NCBI GenBank assembly: GCA_022572355.1 | Contig: JACZWC010000009.1 | Coordinates: 1 to 33,770 of the forward strand | Direction: 5' to 3' | DNA length: 33,770 nucleotides | Origin: Bacteroidota bacterium | Lineage (GTDB): Bacteria > Bacteroidota > Bacteroidia > NORP154 | Shown here: piece after piece, positions 8,341-14,744 of the stretch | Position numbering within the stretch: position 1 is the first letter of the stretch | Layout: each line of letters begins with the position of its first letter | The notes under the pieces: model-generated | Databases searched by the model: none | The model's input: the letters and a program-made list of their open reading frames with translations, nothing else | Told to the model about the DNA's origin: nothing | Translations under genes and position numbers: made by a program

Positions 8341-8752
8341 AACTCTCCCAGTCTCCACTTAACTCTTTGGTTTGCAGAGATTCTATCAGCTTTATCAGTT
8401 GATTTTCAACTTTATAATGAAGCGTATCGAGTTTCTCATATGATTCCGAGCTTATCTGACCAGCTTGAAAACAACCATAATAGGAAGAATGCAGCTCACC
8501 ACATGATGCAAGTGCAATATTCAAAAAATTGAGATATTCTTTTATCCCCTTTCTACAGTAACCCTCAGATATATTTCTGGAAATGCTATGTGCTGCATCA
8601 ATAACATTAGAAGCTATTTTCTTTAGCTCAAAAGGGAAACCTGAGAATTCATGGGCAACTAAAACATAGAGTTCAACGGAATCCTGCCAAACCCTAAGTT
8701 TCTTATATCCTCGGTTTATATTTTTTCTTTCATCATTCATAAAGTAAACCAT
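8321..8752 (-). CDS. Four-helix-bundle protein of the 23S rRNA intervening-sequence (IVP/S23) family
   Basis: The 143-residue product matches the IVP/S23 family: L-R-V-W-Q-D-S-V-E-L near residue 20, F-P-F-E-L-K-K-I-A-S, A-A-H-S-I-S-R-N-I-S-E-G with the family's N-I-(S/A)-E-G motif, Y-L-N-F-L-N-I-A-L-A-S-C-G-E-L, and a final amphipathic helix. First seen in intervening sequences of spirochaete 23S rRNA, these pentamer-forming bundles also occur as stand-alone genes, in Bacteroidota often beside short A/T-rich repeats; the function is unknown. The gene is bounded by a perfect 19-bp inverted repeat (8294-8312, 8760-8778) and its 3' end is part of the array. The start may be ATG 8752 (GGAAAAGA just upstream) or ATG 8740. 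It looks inserted between the surE pair and lpxB. Confidence 0.85.
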   Translation of the reverse strand: MVYFMNDERKNINRGYKKLRVWQDSVELYVLVAHEFSGFPFELKKIASNVIDAAHSISRNISEGYCRKGIKEYLNFLNIALASCGELHSSYYGCFQAGQISSESYEKLDTLHYKVENQLIKLIESLQTKELSGDWESSFAKYT

Positions 8753-8759
8753 TTCTTTT

Positions 8760-8778
8760 CCAATATTCCATTATTCCA
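8760..8778 (-). repeat. 19-bp inverted repeat, copy next to the IVP 5' end
   Basis: CCAATATTCCATTATTCCA is the exact reverse complement of 8294-8312 and sits 7 bp upstream of the longest possible IVP start codon. Further weaker similarity to the array heads (AACTTTCCAATA, 8779-8790) continues outward. Confidence 0.9.
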
Positions 8779-8806
8779 ACTTTCCAATACTACCACCCCG
8801 CATCCT

Positions 8807-9133
8807 TCAGGCTAACAATTTATACCCTCCCACAATAAAAGTATAGATGAAGGTTGCGTACAGGACTCCCCGGGCAGACAAATTCAAATCTCTCCATATG
8901 AATACAAAAAATATTGCAAGGTTGATAACCACGAAGAGGCTGATTAATTTGGTGTGTAGCTGGCCTTGTACAAGAAAGTTGATGAAGCCTCCCATGTCCA
9001 TATACGAATAATTGATCTGCCAATACACCACCAAGAGAATTAACGGGGCGATCAATCCAAGTGTGAGCCCGAGCCCAATCTTATCCATCTTGCGCCTAAG
9101 GCTTTCAGATGACAATGCCCATTTATCGTTCAT
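8807..9133 (-). CDS. Small membrane protein overlapping surE
   Basis: About 108 residues from ATG 9133 (an in-frame ATG at 9145 is also possible). Three TM segments are visible: about 20-39 (L-G-L-T-L-G-L-I-A-P-L-I-L), 63-82 and 86-104. I do not recognise a named family. The start overlaps the surE 3' end by 11 bp, so the two are very likely co-translated; by position it may be an envelope protein. It ends about 28 bp before the right inverted repeat of the IVP element. Confidence 0.75.
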   Translation of the reverse strand: MNDKWALSSESLRRKMDKIGLGLTLGLIAPLILLVVYWQINYSYMDMGGFINFLVQGQLHTKLISLFVVINLAIFFVFIWRDLNLSARGVLYATFIYTFIVGGYKLLA

Positions 9134-9899
9134 AATTCCAATCATTAATCTCAGCTATGGCATGATGTGCTGTAACGTCGTATTGCACAGGCACGATTGA
9201 CACATAACCGTTGGCTAAAGCCCATTCATCCGTATCATTTCCCTTGTCGTAGTTTTTGAAAACACCTGTGAGCCAGTAATATTTGCGGCCAAAGGGATCT
9301 GTTCTGATGTCAAACTCTTCCTTCCAATTTGCATTCGCCTGCCTGCATACTTTAACGCCTTTTATTTGTTTTTCTTTTAGATCCGGGATGTTGATGTTCA
9401 GGCAGCAACCCTTGGGCATTCCCTTTTTAAGCGCCAACTTGGCAAATCTGGCAACATATTTTCTTGCTGCAGAAAAATCAGCATCGAGTTTATGATTTAG
9501 CAATGAAAATCCTATAGACGGAATTCCATCGAGGGCACCCTCCAGGGCTGCCGACATGGTACCGGAATAGATTACATTGATAGAAGAGTTAGAACCATGG
9601 TTGATACCAGAAACCAACAGGTCTGGTTTTCGATGAAGCACCACATTAACGGCCATTTTCACACAATCAACGGGGGTTCCTGAGCAACTGTATTCCCTGT
9701 AGGAACCGTCTGTTTTTAACTCATTTAATCTCAGAGGTTCGTCCAATGTAATGGAGTGCCCGGTTCCGGACTGTGGCTTGTCGGGCGCCAGTACGGTAAC
9801 ATCACCAATTTCCCTCATTTCGTCAATCAGCACTCTTATACCGGGTGATGCGATTCCGTCATCATTGGTTACCAAGATGGTAGGTTTTGAAGATTTCAT
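9123..9899 (-). CDS. surE: 5'-nucleotidase SurE
   Basis: SurE is a metal-dependent phosphatase acting on nucleoside 5'-monophosphates, linked to stationary-phase survival. The chosen start (ATG 9897-9899) gives 258 residues, normal for the family, with I-L-V-T-N-D-D-G-I near the N-terminus (metal-binding D13 and D14), A-P-D-K-P-Q-S-G-T-G-H-S-I-T, the S-G-T-P-V-D-C-V segment, and the S-G-I-N-H-G-S-N metal-site Asn. The open frame continues 26 codons upstream to 9977, but that part is made from a GC-rich palindromic repeat and is not conserved SurE sequence, so I exclude it. Its 3' end overlaps the small membrane protein gene. Confidence 0.93.
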   Translation of the reverse strand: MKSSKPTILVTNDDGIASPGIRVLIDEMREIGDVTVLAPDKPQSGTGHSITLDEPLRLNELKTDGSYREYSCSGTPVDCVKMAVNVVLHRKPDLLVSGINHGSNSSINVIYSGTMSAALEGALDGIPSIGFSLLNHKLDADFSAARKYVARFAKLALKKGMPKGCCLNINIPDLKEKQIKGVKVCRQANANWKEEFDIRTDPFGRKYYWLTGVFKNYDKGNDTDEWALANGYVSIVPVQYDVTAHHAIAEINDWNYER

Positions 9900-9918
9900 G
9901 GTGTAAAATAGTGGCTGG

Positions 9919-9976
9919 CCTGCCCGCCCGCCTGAACCGAATTCACTCATTCGGGCAGGAATGGTACAGGCGGGCA
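9919..9976. repeat. GC-rich palindromic element upstream of surE
   Basis: Two nested inverted pairs are visible: CCTGCCCG (9919-9926) with CGGGCAGG (9952-9959), and GCCCGCCTG (9926-9934) with CAGGCGGGC (9967-9975). It shares its TGCCCGCCTGT core with the element in the TPR gene at 731-772. In the transcript it would form a strong hairpin about 20 bp before the surE start, and it extends the surE reading frame artificially. Confidence 0.6.
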
Positions 9977-10075
9977 AAGGTAATAAAAGGGAACAAATGA
10001 GGTGTTGTTAGCACATTAGTCTATGATATGTATATTGTGACTAACTTTATACTTCATCAATTTAACATAGAGCAA

Positions 10076-10468
10076 ATGGAACACGAAAGTACAACTGAGG
10101 CCGACAAGAGAAGCTGGACAACCTGGTTTGAAATTCCGGTATCTGACTTTGACCGCGCTCTGTCCTTTTACGAAACAGTTTTTGAAATGAAGATCCAGCC
10201 AGTAGACTTTGGATCATTCAAGATGGGGATATTTCCTCACAAAGACGTTGGATGTGCAATTGTTCAAGGTGAGAGTTACAATCCCGGAACACAGGGAGCA
10301 ACTGTATACCTTAACGCCAATCCTGATTTATCAGATGCACTTGCAAAGGTTGAAACTTCAGGGTGTGAGATTTTGCAAGCAAAGAAGCAGATATCTCCAG
10401 ACCACGGATATATGGCTCTGTTTATTGACACTGAAGGCAATAAGGTGGCGTTACATTCTGATAATTGA
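10076..10468 (+). CDS. VOC-fold (glyoxalase/bleomycin-resistance-like) protein
   Basis: About 130 residues from ATG 10076. The frame is open from ATG 10028, but the extra 16 residues are not domain-like. The sequence W-F-E-I-P-V-S-D-F-D-R-A-L-S-F-Y-E-T-V-F near the N-terminus and the C-terminal G-Y-M-A-L-F-I-D-T-E-G-N-K-V-A-L-H-S are the standard opening and closing of a vicinal-oxygen-chelate module. The final E-G-N-x-x-A-L-H places a possible metal ligand. Substrate is unknown; members include lyases, dioxygenases and binding proteins. First of three co-directional genes with short gaps, followed after 43 bp by the DinB-like gene. Confidence 0.85.
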   Translation: MEHESTTEADKRSWTTWFEIPVSDFDRALSFYETVFEMKIQPVDFGSFKMGIFPHKDVGCAIVQGESYNPGTQGATVYLNANPDLSDALAKVETSGCEILQAKKQISPDHGYMALFIDTEGNKVALHSDN

Positions 10469-10511
10469 TCTAAGAAAACAATAATTTCTAAAACCCATTA
10501 TCCCGCCAAAT

Positions 10512-10964
10512 ATGCTTACAGATACGCTAAAGGAAATTTTCACACGTGACCTGAACAAATTGAAAGATGAGCTAACCGCTTATGGCGATGAACAATTTAT
10601 GTGGCAAATCGACAAGGAAGTGAATAACTCGGGTGGAAATCTATGTCTACACCTAATCGGGAATCTTAAGCATTTCATAGGCGCCATATTAGGTGACACC
10701 GGCTATGTGAGAAACAGGGATGCTGAGTTCTCTACCACGAGTATTCCCAGATCGGAGCTCCTTCAAAGAATTGATGAAACCATTGATGTTGTTAACGACA
10801 CATTGGATTTACTGTCAGCGGAAGATCTCGAAAAAACCTATCCAATTGATGTGTTGCGTGAAAACATGAGTACCGAGTTCTTTCTGACACATTTGGCTAC
10901 TCATTTGAACTATCATTTGGGGCAGGTAAGCTATCATCGCAGAATGGCGACAGATGGGGTTTAA
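10512..10964 (+). CDS. DinB-like four-helix protein
   Basis: A 150-residue helical protein of the DinB/YfiT-like superfamily (DUF1572-like). It shows a histidine in helix 2 (N-L-C-L-H-L-I-G-N-L-K-H-F, H47) and two in the C-terminal H-L-A-T-H-L-N-Y-H-L-G-Q, matching the three-histidine metal site of the family. Some members are thiol-dependent S-transferases using bacillithiol or mycothiol; most are uncharacterised. Its stop overlaps the start of the PLP enzyme gene by 11 bp, showing translational coupling. Confidence 0.85.
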   Translation: MLTDTLKEIFTRDLNKLKDELTAYGDEQFMWQIDKEVNNSGGNLCLHLIGNLKHFIGAILGDTGYVRNRDAEFSTTSIPRSELLQRIDETIDVVNDTLDLLSAEDLEKTYPIDVLRENMSTEFFLTHLATHLNYHLGQVSYHRRMATDGV

Positions 10965-11907
10965 CTCAATACCAACAGTTGAAGATATAATTGCAGCTCA
11001 CAAGCGGATTGCTCCATTCATCCACAGAACACCTATCATTACTTCCGAAAGCATTGACAAGATCACTGGCGCTTCCCTTTATTTCAAATGCGAGAATTTT
11101 CAGAAGATTGGTGCCTTTAAAAAACGAGGCGCTACCAATGCTATCCTGTGTTTGTCAGATAAGGAAAAGGCGAATGGAGTTATCACACACTCATCCGGTA
11201 ATCATGGACAGGCCGTTGCGTTGGCGGCGAGTGAGCAGGGAATAAAGGCGATCATTGTGATGCCTGATAACAGCCCCTCAGTGAAGATCGAAGCAACAAA
11301 GGACTATGGAGCAGAAGTGGTTTTTTGCAGCGCCAGCATCGAGAGCAGAAGAGAAACTGTAGAGCGGGTTACAAAAGAAACGGGAACACATTTTATTCAT
11401 CCCTTCAACGATTATGACATCATAGCCGGGCAGGCAACAGCTGCAAAAGAATTATTGGAGGAGGTAAAAGACCTTGATTTTTTGATTGCTCCCATTGGTG
11501 GTGGGGGGCTGATAAGCGGAACCTGCTTGTCTGTGAAATACTTCTCGCCCAACACAAAAGTTATTGGCGCCGAACCAAAGGAAGTAGATGATGCGCACCG
11601 ATCATTACAAAGCGGTAAAATTGAAAGTAATGAAACAACCAACACCATTGCCGATGGGCTTAAAACCCCTTTGGGCGACAAGACATTTGCTATCATCCGA
11701 AAACATGTTCAGGAGATAATTACGCTGAACGAATCTGAAATAATAGAAGCCTTACAGCTAATCTGGGAGCGCATGAAAATTGTAGTAGAGCCCTCAAGTG
11801 CTGTTCCCCTGGCTGCTGTTATTAAGAATAAAAAGTTGTTTGAAGACCAGCGAGTTGGGATTATTCTTACAGGAGGCAATATTGACGTTAAAAGTGCATT
11901 ATTTTAG
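10954..11907 (+). CDS. PLP-dependent serine/threonine dehydratase or serine-racemase-like enzyme
   Basis: A 317-residue fold-type II PLP enzyme. The Schiff-base lysine is K56 in F-Q-K-I-G-A-F-K-K-R-G-A, the Asn loop is S-S-G-N-H-G-Q (S81, N83), the phosphate-binding loop is I-G-G-G-G-L-I-S-G, and the end is L-T-G-G-N-I-D-V. Length and absence of a C-terminal ACT regulatory domain separate it from biosynthetic IlvA. The Q-K-x-G-x-F-K-x-R-G-A, E-R-M-K-x-x-x-E-P and G-A-E-P...D-D segments are close to eukaryotic-type serine racemase and threo-3-hydroxyaspartate ammonia-lyase, where a metal binds near E-P and D. Likely reactions are serine or threonine deamination, or serine racemisation; the sequence alone does not decide. 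Confidence 0.88.
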   Translation: MGFNSIPTVEDIIAAHKRIAPFIHRTPIITSESIDKITGASLYFKCENFQKIGAFKKRGATNAILCLSDKEKANGVITHSSGNHGQAVALAASEQGIKAIIVMPDNSPSVKIEATKDYGAEVVFCSASIESRRETVERVTKETGTHFIHPFNDYDIIAGQATAAKELLEEVKDLDFLIAPIGGGGLISGTCLSVKYFSPNTKVIGAEPKEVDDAHRSLQSGKIESNETTNTIADGLKTPLGDKTFAIIRKHVQEIITLNESEIIEALQLIWERMKIVVEPSSAVPLAAVIKNKKLFEDQRVGIILTGGNIDVKSALF

Positions 11908-12021
11908 ATACAACACTCGTAAGATCACAGGTGAAGAAAGATTTGATCTGGCTGAGAGCCAAGCAGATGGCAGGAGGTTGAAATACGCAAGGTAACTAAC
12001 TCTAATACGAATTAGAATCTT

Positions 12022-12462
12022 ATGGAGAGAATCGTTCCGATTATACTGGTTCTAAGCTGCATGGCAATTACTTCCTGTAGATATTCAACGCCATTAATTA
12101 AATACGATAAAAAAGAGTTTTCACGTAAGGACCCTGAAACTAAATCGATGATCAAGGGAGCAAGTTATTATTATCTCCGTTTATCCAGATATGGCTTCAA
12201 AGGTGGGTATTCTTACACGAAGACTTACAATGAAGATGGTATATTAATATCAATCGTCAAATCTAAAAGCTCACACGCAAGTGTTAGAGATGGTTACGCA
12301 AAATATAGCAAAAAAAGCATTTTCTATAACCCTAAAGGATATATAAGTCAGGTGCATTACGAGGTTACTCTATATAAAAGCCGAAGCGGGAGTATACAAA
12401 GGGTAAATAAGAGCGATATGTTTGATGAGAATGGCAAGAAAGTAGAAACGAAAAAGCTATAG
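12022..12462 (+). CDS. Small hypothetical lipoprotein
   Basis: A 146-residue product with a lipoprotein signal peptide: hydrophobic I-V-P-I-I-L-V-L-S-C-M and lipobox A-I-T-S-C19. The mature part is basic and rich in Y, S and K, with predicted beta-type sequence and phrases such as Y-N-E-D-G-I-L-I-S-I and F-D-E-N-G-K-K that resemble short YD/MORN-like beta hairpins. I do not recognise a family. It follows the PLP enzyme by 114 bp; that gap holds only a short CTAAT/ATTAG inverted pair near 12003-12016 and no clear promoter. Confidence 0.7.
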   Translation: MERIVPIILVLSCMAITSCRYSTPLIKYDKKEFSRKDPETKSMIKGASYYYLRLSRYGFKGGYSYTKTYNEDGILISIVKSKSSHASVRDGYAKYSKKSIFYNPKGYISQVHYEVTLYKSRSGSIQRVNKSDMFDENGKKVETKKL

Positions 12463-12760
12463 TTAACGTCGAAGAATCATTGTTCCAAAACAACTTTAAA
12501 GCCTTTGATCCCTTATCTTGTCCCATTTGCTATGTTAGCACCATGTTAGTACCATTTTTATGCAGTTTATAGCACTTTTATGTCCTAAAATGGTAACTGT
12601 ATACCACTTTAACCCAATTTCGTGCATATTGATTCAAACAGTTTTGAAAGCATAGGATTCACGCCTCTCGGAAAGAAAGGATTGTAGGAAGGCGCGGGAA
12701 TCTAAAATTGTTACGGGTATTCGCTACATTTGCGACCCTTAACTCTAAACACTATCAATT
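12463..12760. other. Gene-free stretch with inverted and direct repeats before the cold-shock gene
   Basis: No credible ORF is seen. TACCATTTT (12550-12558) pairs with AAAATGGTA (12587-12595), ATGTTAGCACC and ATGTTAGTACC are adjacent near-copies (about 12532-12553), and TTCAAA/TTTGAA (12633-12638, 12643-12648) forms a small hairpin. The last 40 bp should hold the promoter of the cold-shock gene. Confidence 0.5.
12725..12732 (+). promoter_or_regulatory. Candidate -7 element of the cold-shock gene
   Basis: TACATTTG matches the Bacteroidota -7 consensus TAnnTTTG and ends 28 bp before the start codon, giving a short leader. No -33 TTTG is seen at the usual spacing, so this is only a candidate. 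Confidence 0.4.
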
Positions 12761-12955
12761 ATGGCATCTGGAACAGTAAAATGGTTTAACAACCAAAAAG
12801 GCTTTGGGTTTATTCAACAGGATAATGACGAGAAAGACGTATTTGTACATCAGAATGTATTAACTGAAGAAATCCGCGAAGGCGACAAAGTAACATTTGA
12901 TGTTGAAGACGGAGAGAAAGGATTGAATGCGATTAATGTCAAAGTTGCAAGCTGA
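12761..12955 (+). CDS. Cold-shock domain protein (CspA family)
   Basis: A 64-residue protein that is a single cold-shock domain: G-T-V-K-W-F-N at the start, the RNP1-like K-G-F-G-F-I-Q and the RNP2-like D-V-F-V-H-Q, then V-T-F-D-V-E-D-G-E-K-G-L-N-A. These five-stranded barrels bind single-stranded RNA or DNA and act as RNA chaperones. Length is typical. It stands alone, with its own candidate promoter. Unlike E. coli cspA the apparent 5' leader is short, so thermosensor control by a long leader is not evident. Confidence 0.95.
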   Translation: MASGTVKWFNNQKGFGFIQQDNDEKDVFVHQNVLTEEIREGDKVTFDVEDGEKGLNAINVKVAS

Positions 12956-13117
12956 GGGCTACCACAACTTTCTTACAAAAAGAATTGAAATAAAGCATTT
13001 CAGCGTGTATCTCTCTTATCTAAGTGCGTATGGGAGTTTCTTTTTCAATTATAAGTCATCTAATACTGACTTACCTCGCATATTTCAATCTCCTGCCGTC
13101 TGCTTGGCTAGCTGCCA

Positions 13118-13654
13118 TTAAAAATCAATTCCAACGTGAACTCCTCCCATATAATGCACTCCTGCCATTTCAAAGCCTATCTCTATAACCGGCCCCAGGT
13201 GAAATTCACCCAGCTCAAACTCGTAAGCCATCTCCAGGTGCTGTGTGTATTGATAAACATATCCGGAATTTCCCTTCAAGATTAGCAATCCGGGAGCAGT
13301 TGAGACAATCAGGCCCTTATAGACCCTGCAATGAATTACACCTGAGATAGTATAGTGCTTGTGCTCATCGACAATAGTTTCCAACCCTATGCCCAAGCCC
13401 CACCTGTTCGACTCTCCGATACCTCGGATGTAATGCAGATGAAACCCCATCGCCAGTTCATCTTCGGCTACCAGCGGAACAACACCAATCGCAATGCTGA
13501 TCTCATTTTTATGGTGTTGGTGGTGGTGTCTCTTGTCCTCGTCCTTAAATTCCTGGTGTTCATGCTCCTCATGATCATGATCCTGTGCATATCCTGCATT
13601 AGAAAAAACCGTGGATGCGAGAAGAGAAAATATCAAAAACGATTTCACATTCAC
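13118..13654 (-). CDS. His-rich secreted protein, probable small beta-barrel
   Basis: A 178-residue protein with a signal peptide (residues 1-23, ending G-Y-A-Q/D). It is followed by a H/D/E-rich tract at about 24-50 with repeated H-D-H, E-H-E-H and a H-H-H-Q-H-H cluster, then a beta-rich domain with alternating hydrophobic strands and a C-terminal G-V-H-V-G-I-D-F strand ending in Phe, as in outer-membrane proteins. The His tract suggests binding of zinc, copper or nickel; transport or buffering is an inference. The only usable start is GTG at 13652-13654, because a stop lies two codons upstream in frame. No metal transporter gene is adjacent. Confidence 0.75.
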   Translation of the reverse strand: MNVKSFLIFSLLASTVFSNAGYAQDHDHEEHEHQEFKDEDKRHHHQHHKNEISIAIGVVPLVAEDELAMGFHLHYIRGIGESNRWGLGIGLETIVDEHKHYTISGVIHCRVYKGLIVSTAPGLLILKGNSGYVYQYTQHLEMAYEFELGEFHLGPVIEIGFEMAGVHYMGGVHVGIDF

Positions 13655-13739
13655 TTGTTAGAACTTAAGTCTTGCAAGATCAACTTTCACGAGGATATAA
13701 ATGAAGTTTTCCTGCTAACAGATATGTAAAGACAAGAAT

Positions 13740-14744
13740 CTAAACTCTAATGCCGATAATGAGAATATCGTCCATTTGCTCAGACACTCCTCCGGGCTGT
13801 TCTGGATTGGCTTTCCAGTCTTCGACTGTCTTATCGAGGAAAACGCGCTGCTCTTCCATAGGCAGCTTCACAATATCTGCCAATGCCTGTCTAAATCGTT
13901 TACCCATGAACTTCTTGCCTCTAGGACCGCCAAACTGATCGACGAATCCATCGGTAAAAATGTACAGCATGTCGTCTTTTTGAAGCTTAATCGTGTGGGT
14001 GGTAAAGGTCCTGCCTCCATCATCCTCATAAATACCGATGGGCATTCTATCTGCTTTGGTCTCCTCCAGCTCTCCTCCCCTTATCAGGTAAAGCGAATTG
14101 TATGCTCCTGCATATTCTAATGTTTTGTTACCCTCGTCATACGCACAGAGCGCCATGTCCATCCCGTCCTTCTGCTGCCCCCTACCCCCGGTTTGGCTCA
14201 GCGCATGTATTATTCCATCTTTTACGCCTTGTAAGATTTCACCGGGATCGGTAATCTCTCTCTCCATGACCATCTCATTCAGCAAGGAGTTTCCGATCAT
14301 AGACATAAAAGCTCCTGGAACGCCATGGCCGGTACAATCAGCGGCTACCGCAATTCGCTTTCCGTTTTTCTCAGCAAACCAATAGAAGTCGCCACTCACA
14401 ATGTCCTTTGGCTTGAACAATACGAAACACTCATCAAAAAGAGATTCAATATATCCTGTGGAAGGCATGATTGCCTCCTGGATCTTCTGGGCATAATTGA
14501 TGCTGTCTGTGATGTCCTTGTTCTTCTGCTCGATCTCCAGCAAAGACTTTTTAACTTTTGCATTGGCCACGTTGAGTTCCTCCGAGCTAACATCCAATGA
14601 TCTTTCGATCATTGCCCTGTCGGATTGATTGTGGTCAAAAGCATCGCTAACAGCTTGAAGCAATGGCTTGAATTCTTCCGGAATTTCCTCTACCCCTTTT
14701 AAGTTACGCCTGATCTGACGCTCAAGCAGCTTATTATAGGACAT
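13740..14744 (-). CDS. SpoIIE-type PP2C serine/threonine phosphatase
   Basis: A 334-residue protein. Residues about 1-90 form a helical linker with a coiled coil (L-D-V-S-S-E-E-L...L-L-E-I-E-Q-K-N-K-D-I) leading into I-N-Y-A-Q-K-I-Q-E-A-I-M-P, the usual entry to a SpoIIE domain. The PP2C metal-binding motif A-A-D-C-T-G-H-G-V-P-G-A-F-M-S follows, then D-G-M-D-M-A-L-C and I-F-T-D-G-F-V-D-Q-F-G-G, and a C-terminal Q-M-D-D-I-L-I-I-G. These supply the acidic residues for two metals. Such phosphatases usually act on anti-sigma-factor antagonists in partner switching. Its start shares one base with the stop of the FIST gene (TAATG), so the FIST protein is the likely sensor partner. Confidence 0.92.
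   Translation of the reverse strand: MSYNKLLERQIRRNLKGVEEIPEEFKPLLQAVSDAFDHNQSDRAMIERSLDVSSEELNVANAKVKKSLLEIEQKNKDITDSINYAQKIQEAIMPSTGYIESLFDECFVLFKPKDIVSGDFYWFAEKNGKRIAVAADCTGHGVPGAFMSMIGNSLLNEMVMEREITDPGEILQGVKDGIIHALSQTGGRGQQKDGMDMALCAYDEGNKTLEYAGAYNSLYLIRGGELEETKADRMPIGIYEDDGGRTFTTHTIKLQKDDMLYIFTDGFVDQFGGPRGKKFMGKRFRQALADIVKLPMEEQRVFLDKTVEDWKANPEQPGGVSEQMDDILIIGIRV

Noticed and set aside
9900..9977. Upstream 26-codon extension of surE
   Set aside because: It is made by the GC-rich palindromic repeat, is not like SurE, and an ATG at 9899 gives the standard N-terminus.
10028..10075. Upstream ATG giving 16 more residues on the VOC protein
   Set aside because: The extra residues are outside the domain; ATG 10076 is the better start.
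11908..12021. Open frame (RYNTRKITGEERF...) running past the PLP enzyme stop
   Set aside because: It has no start of its own and no recognisable domain; probably chance.
12983..13050. AATTGAAA/TTTCAATT inverted pair after the cold-shock gene as a terminator
   Set aside because: The 52-bp spacing is too wide for an intrinsic terminator and there is no T-run after a strong stem.
13355..13729. Plus-strand open frame opposite the His-rich gene
   Set aside because: The hydrophobic run is the complement of the His/Asp codons; the minus-strand gene has a signal peptide and a domain-like pattern.
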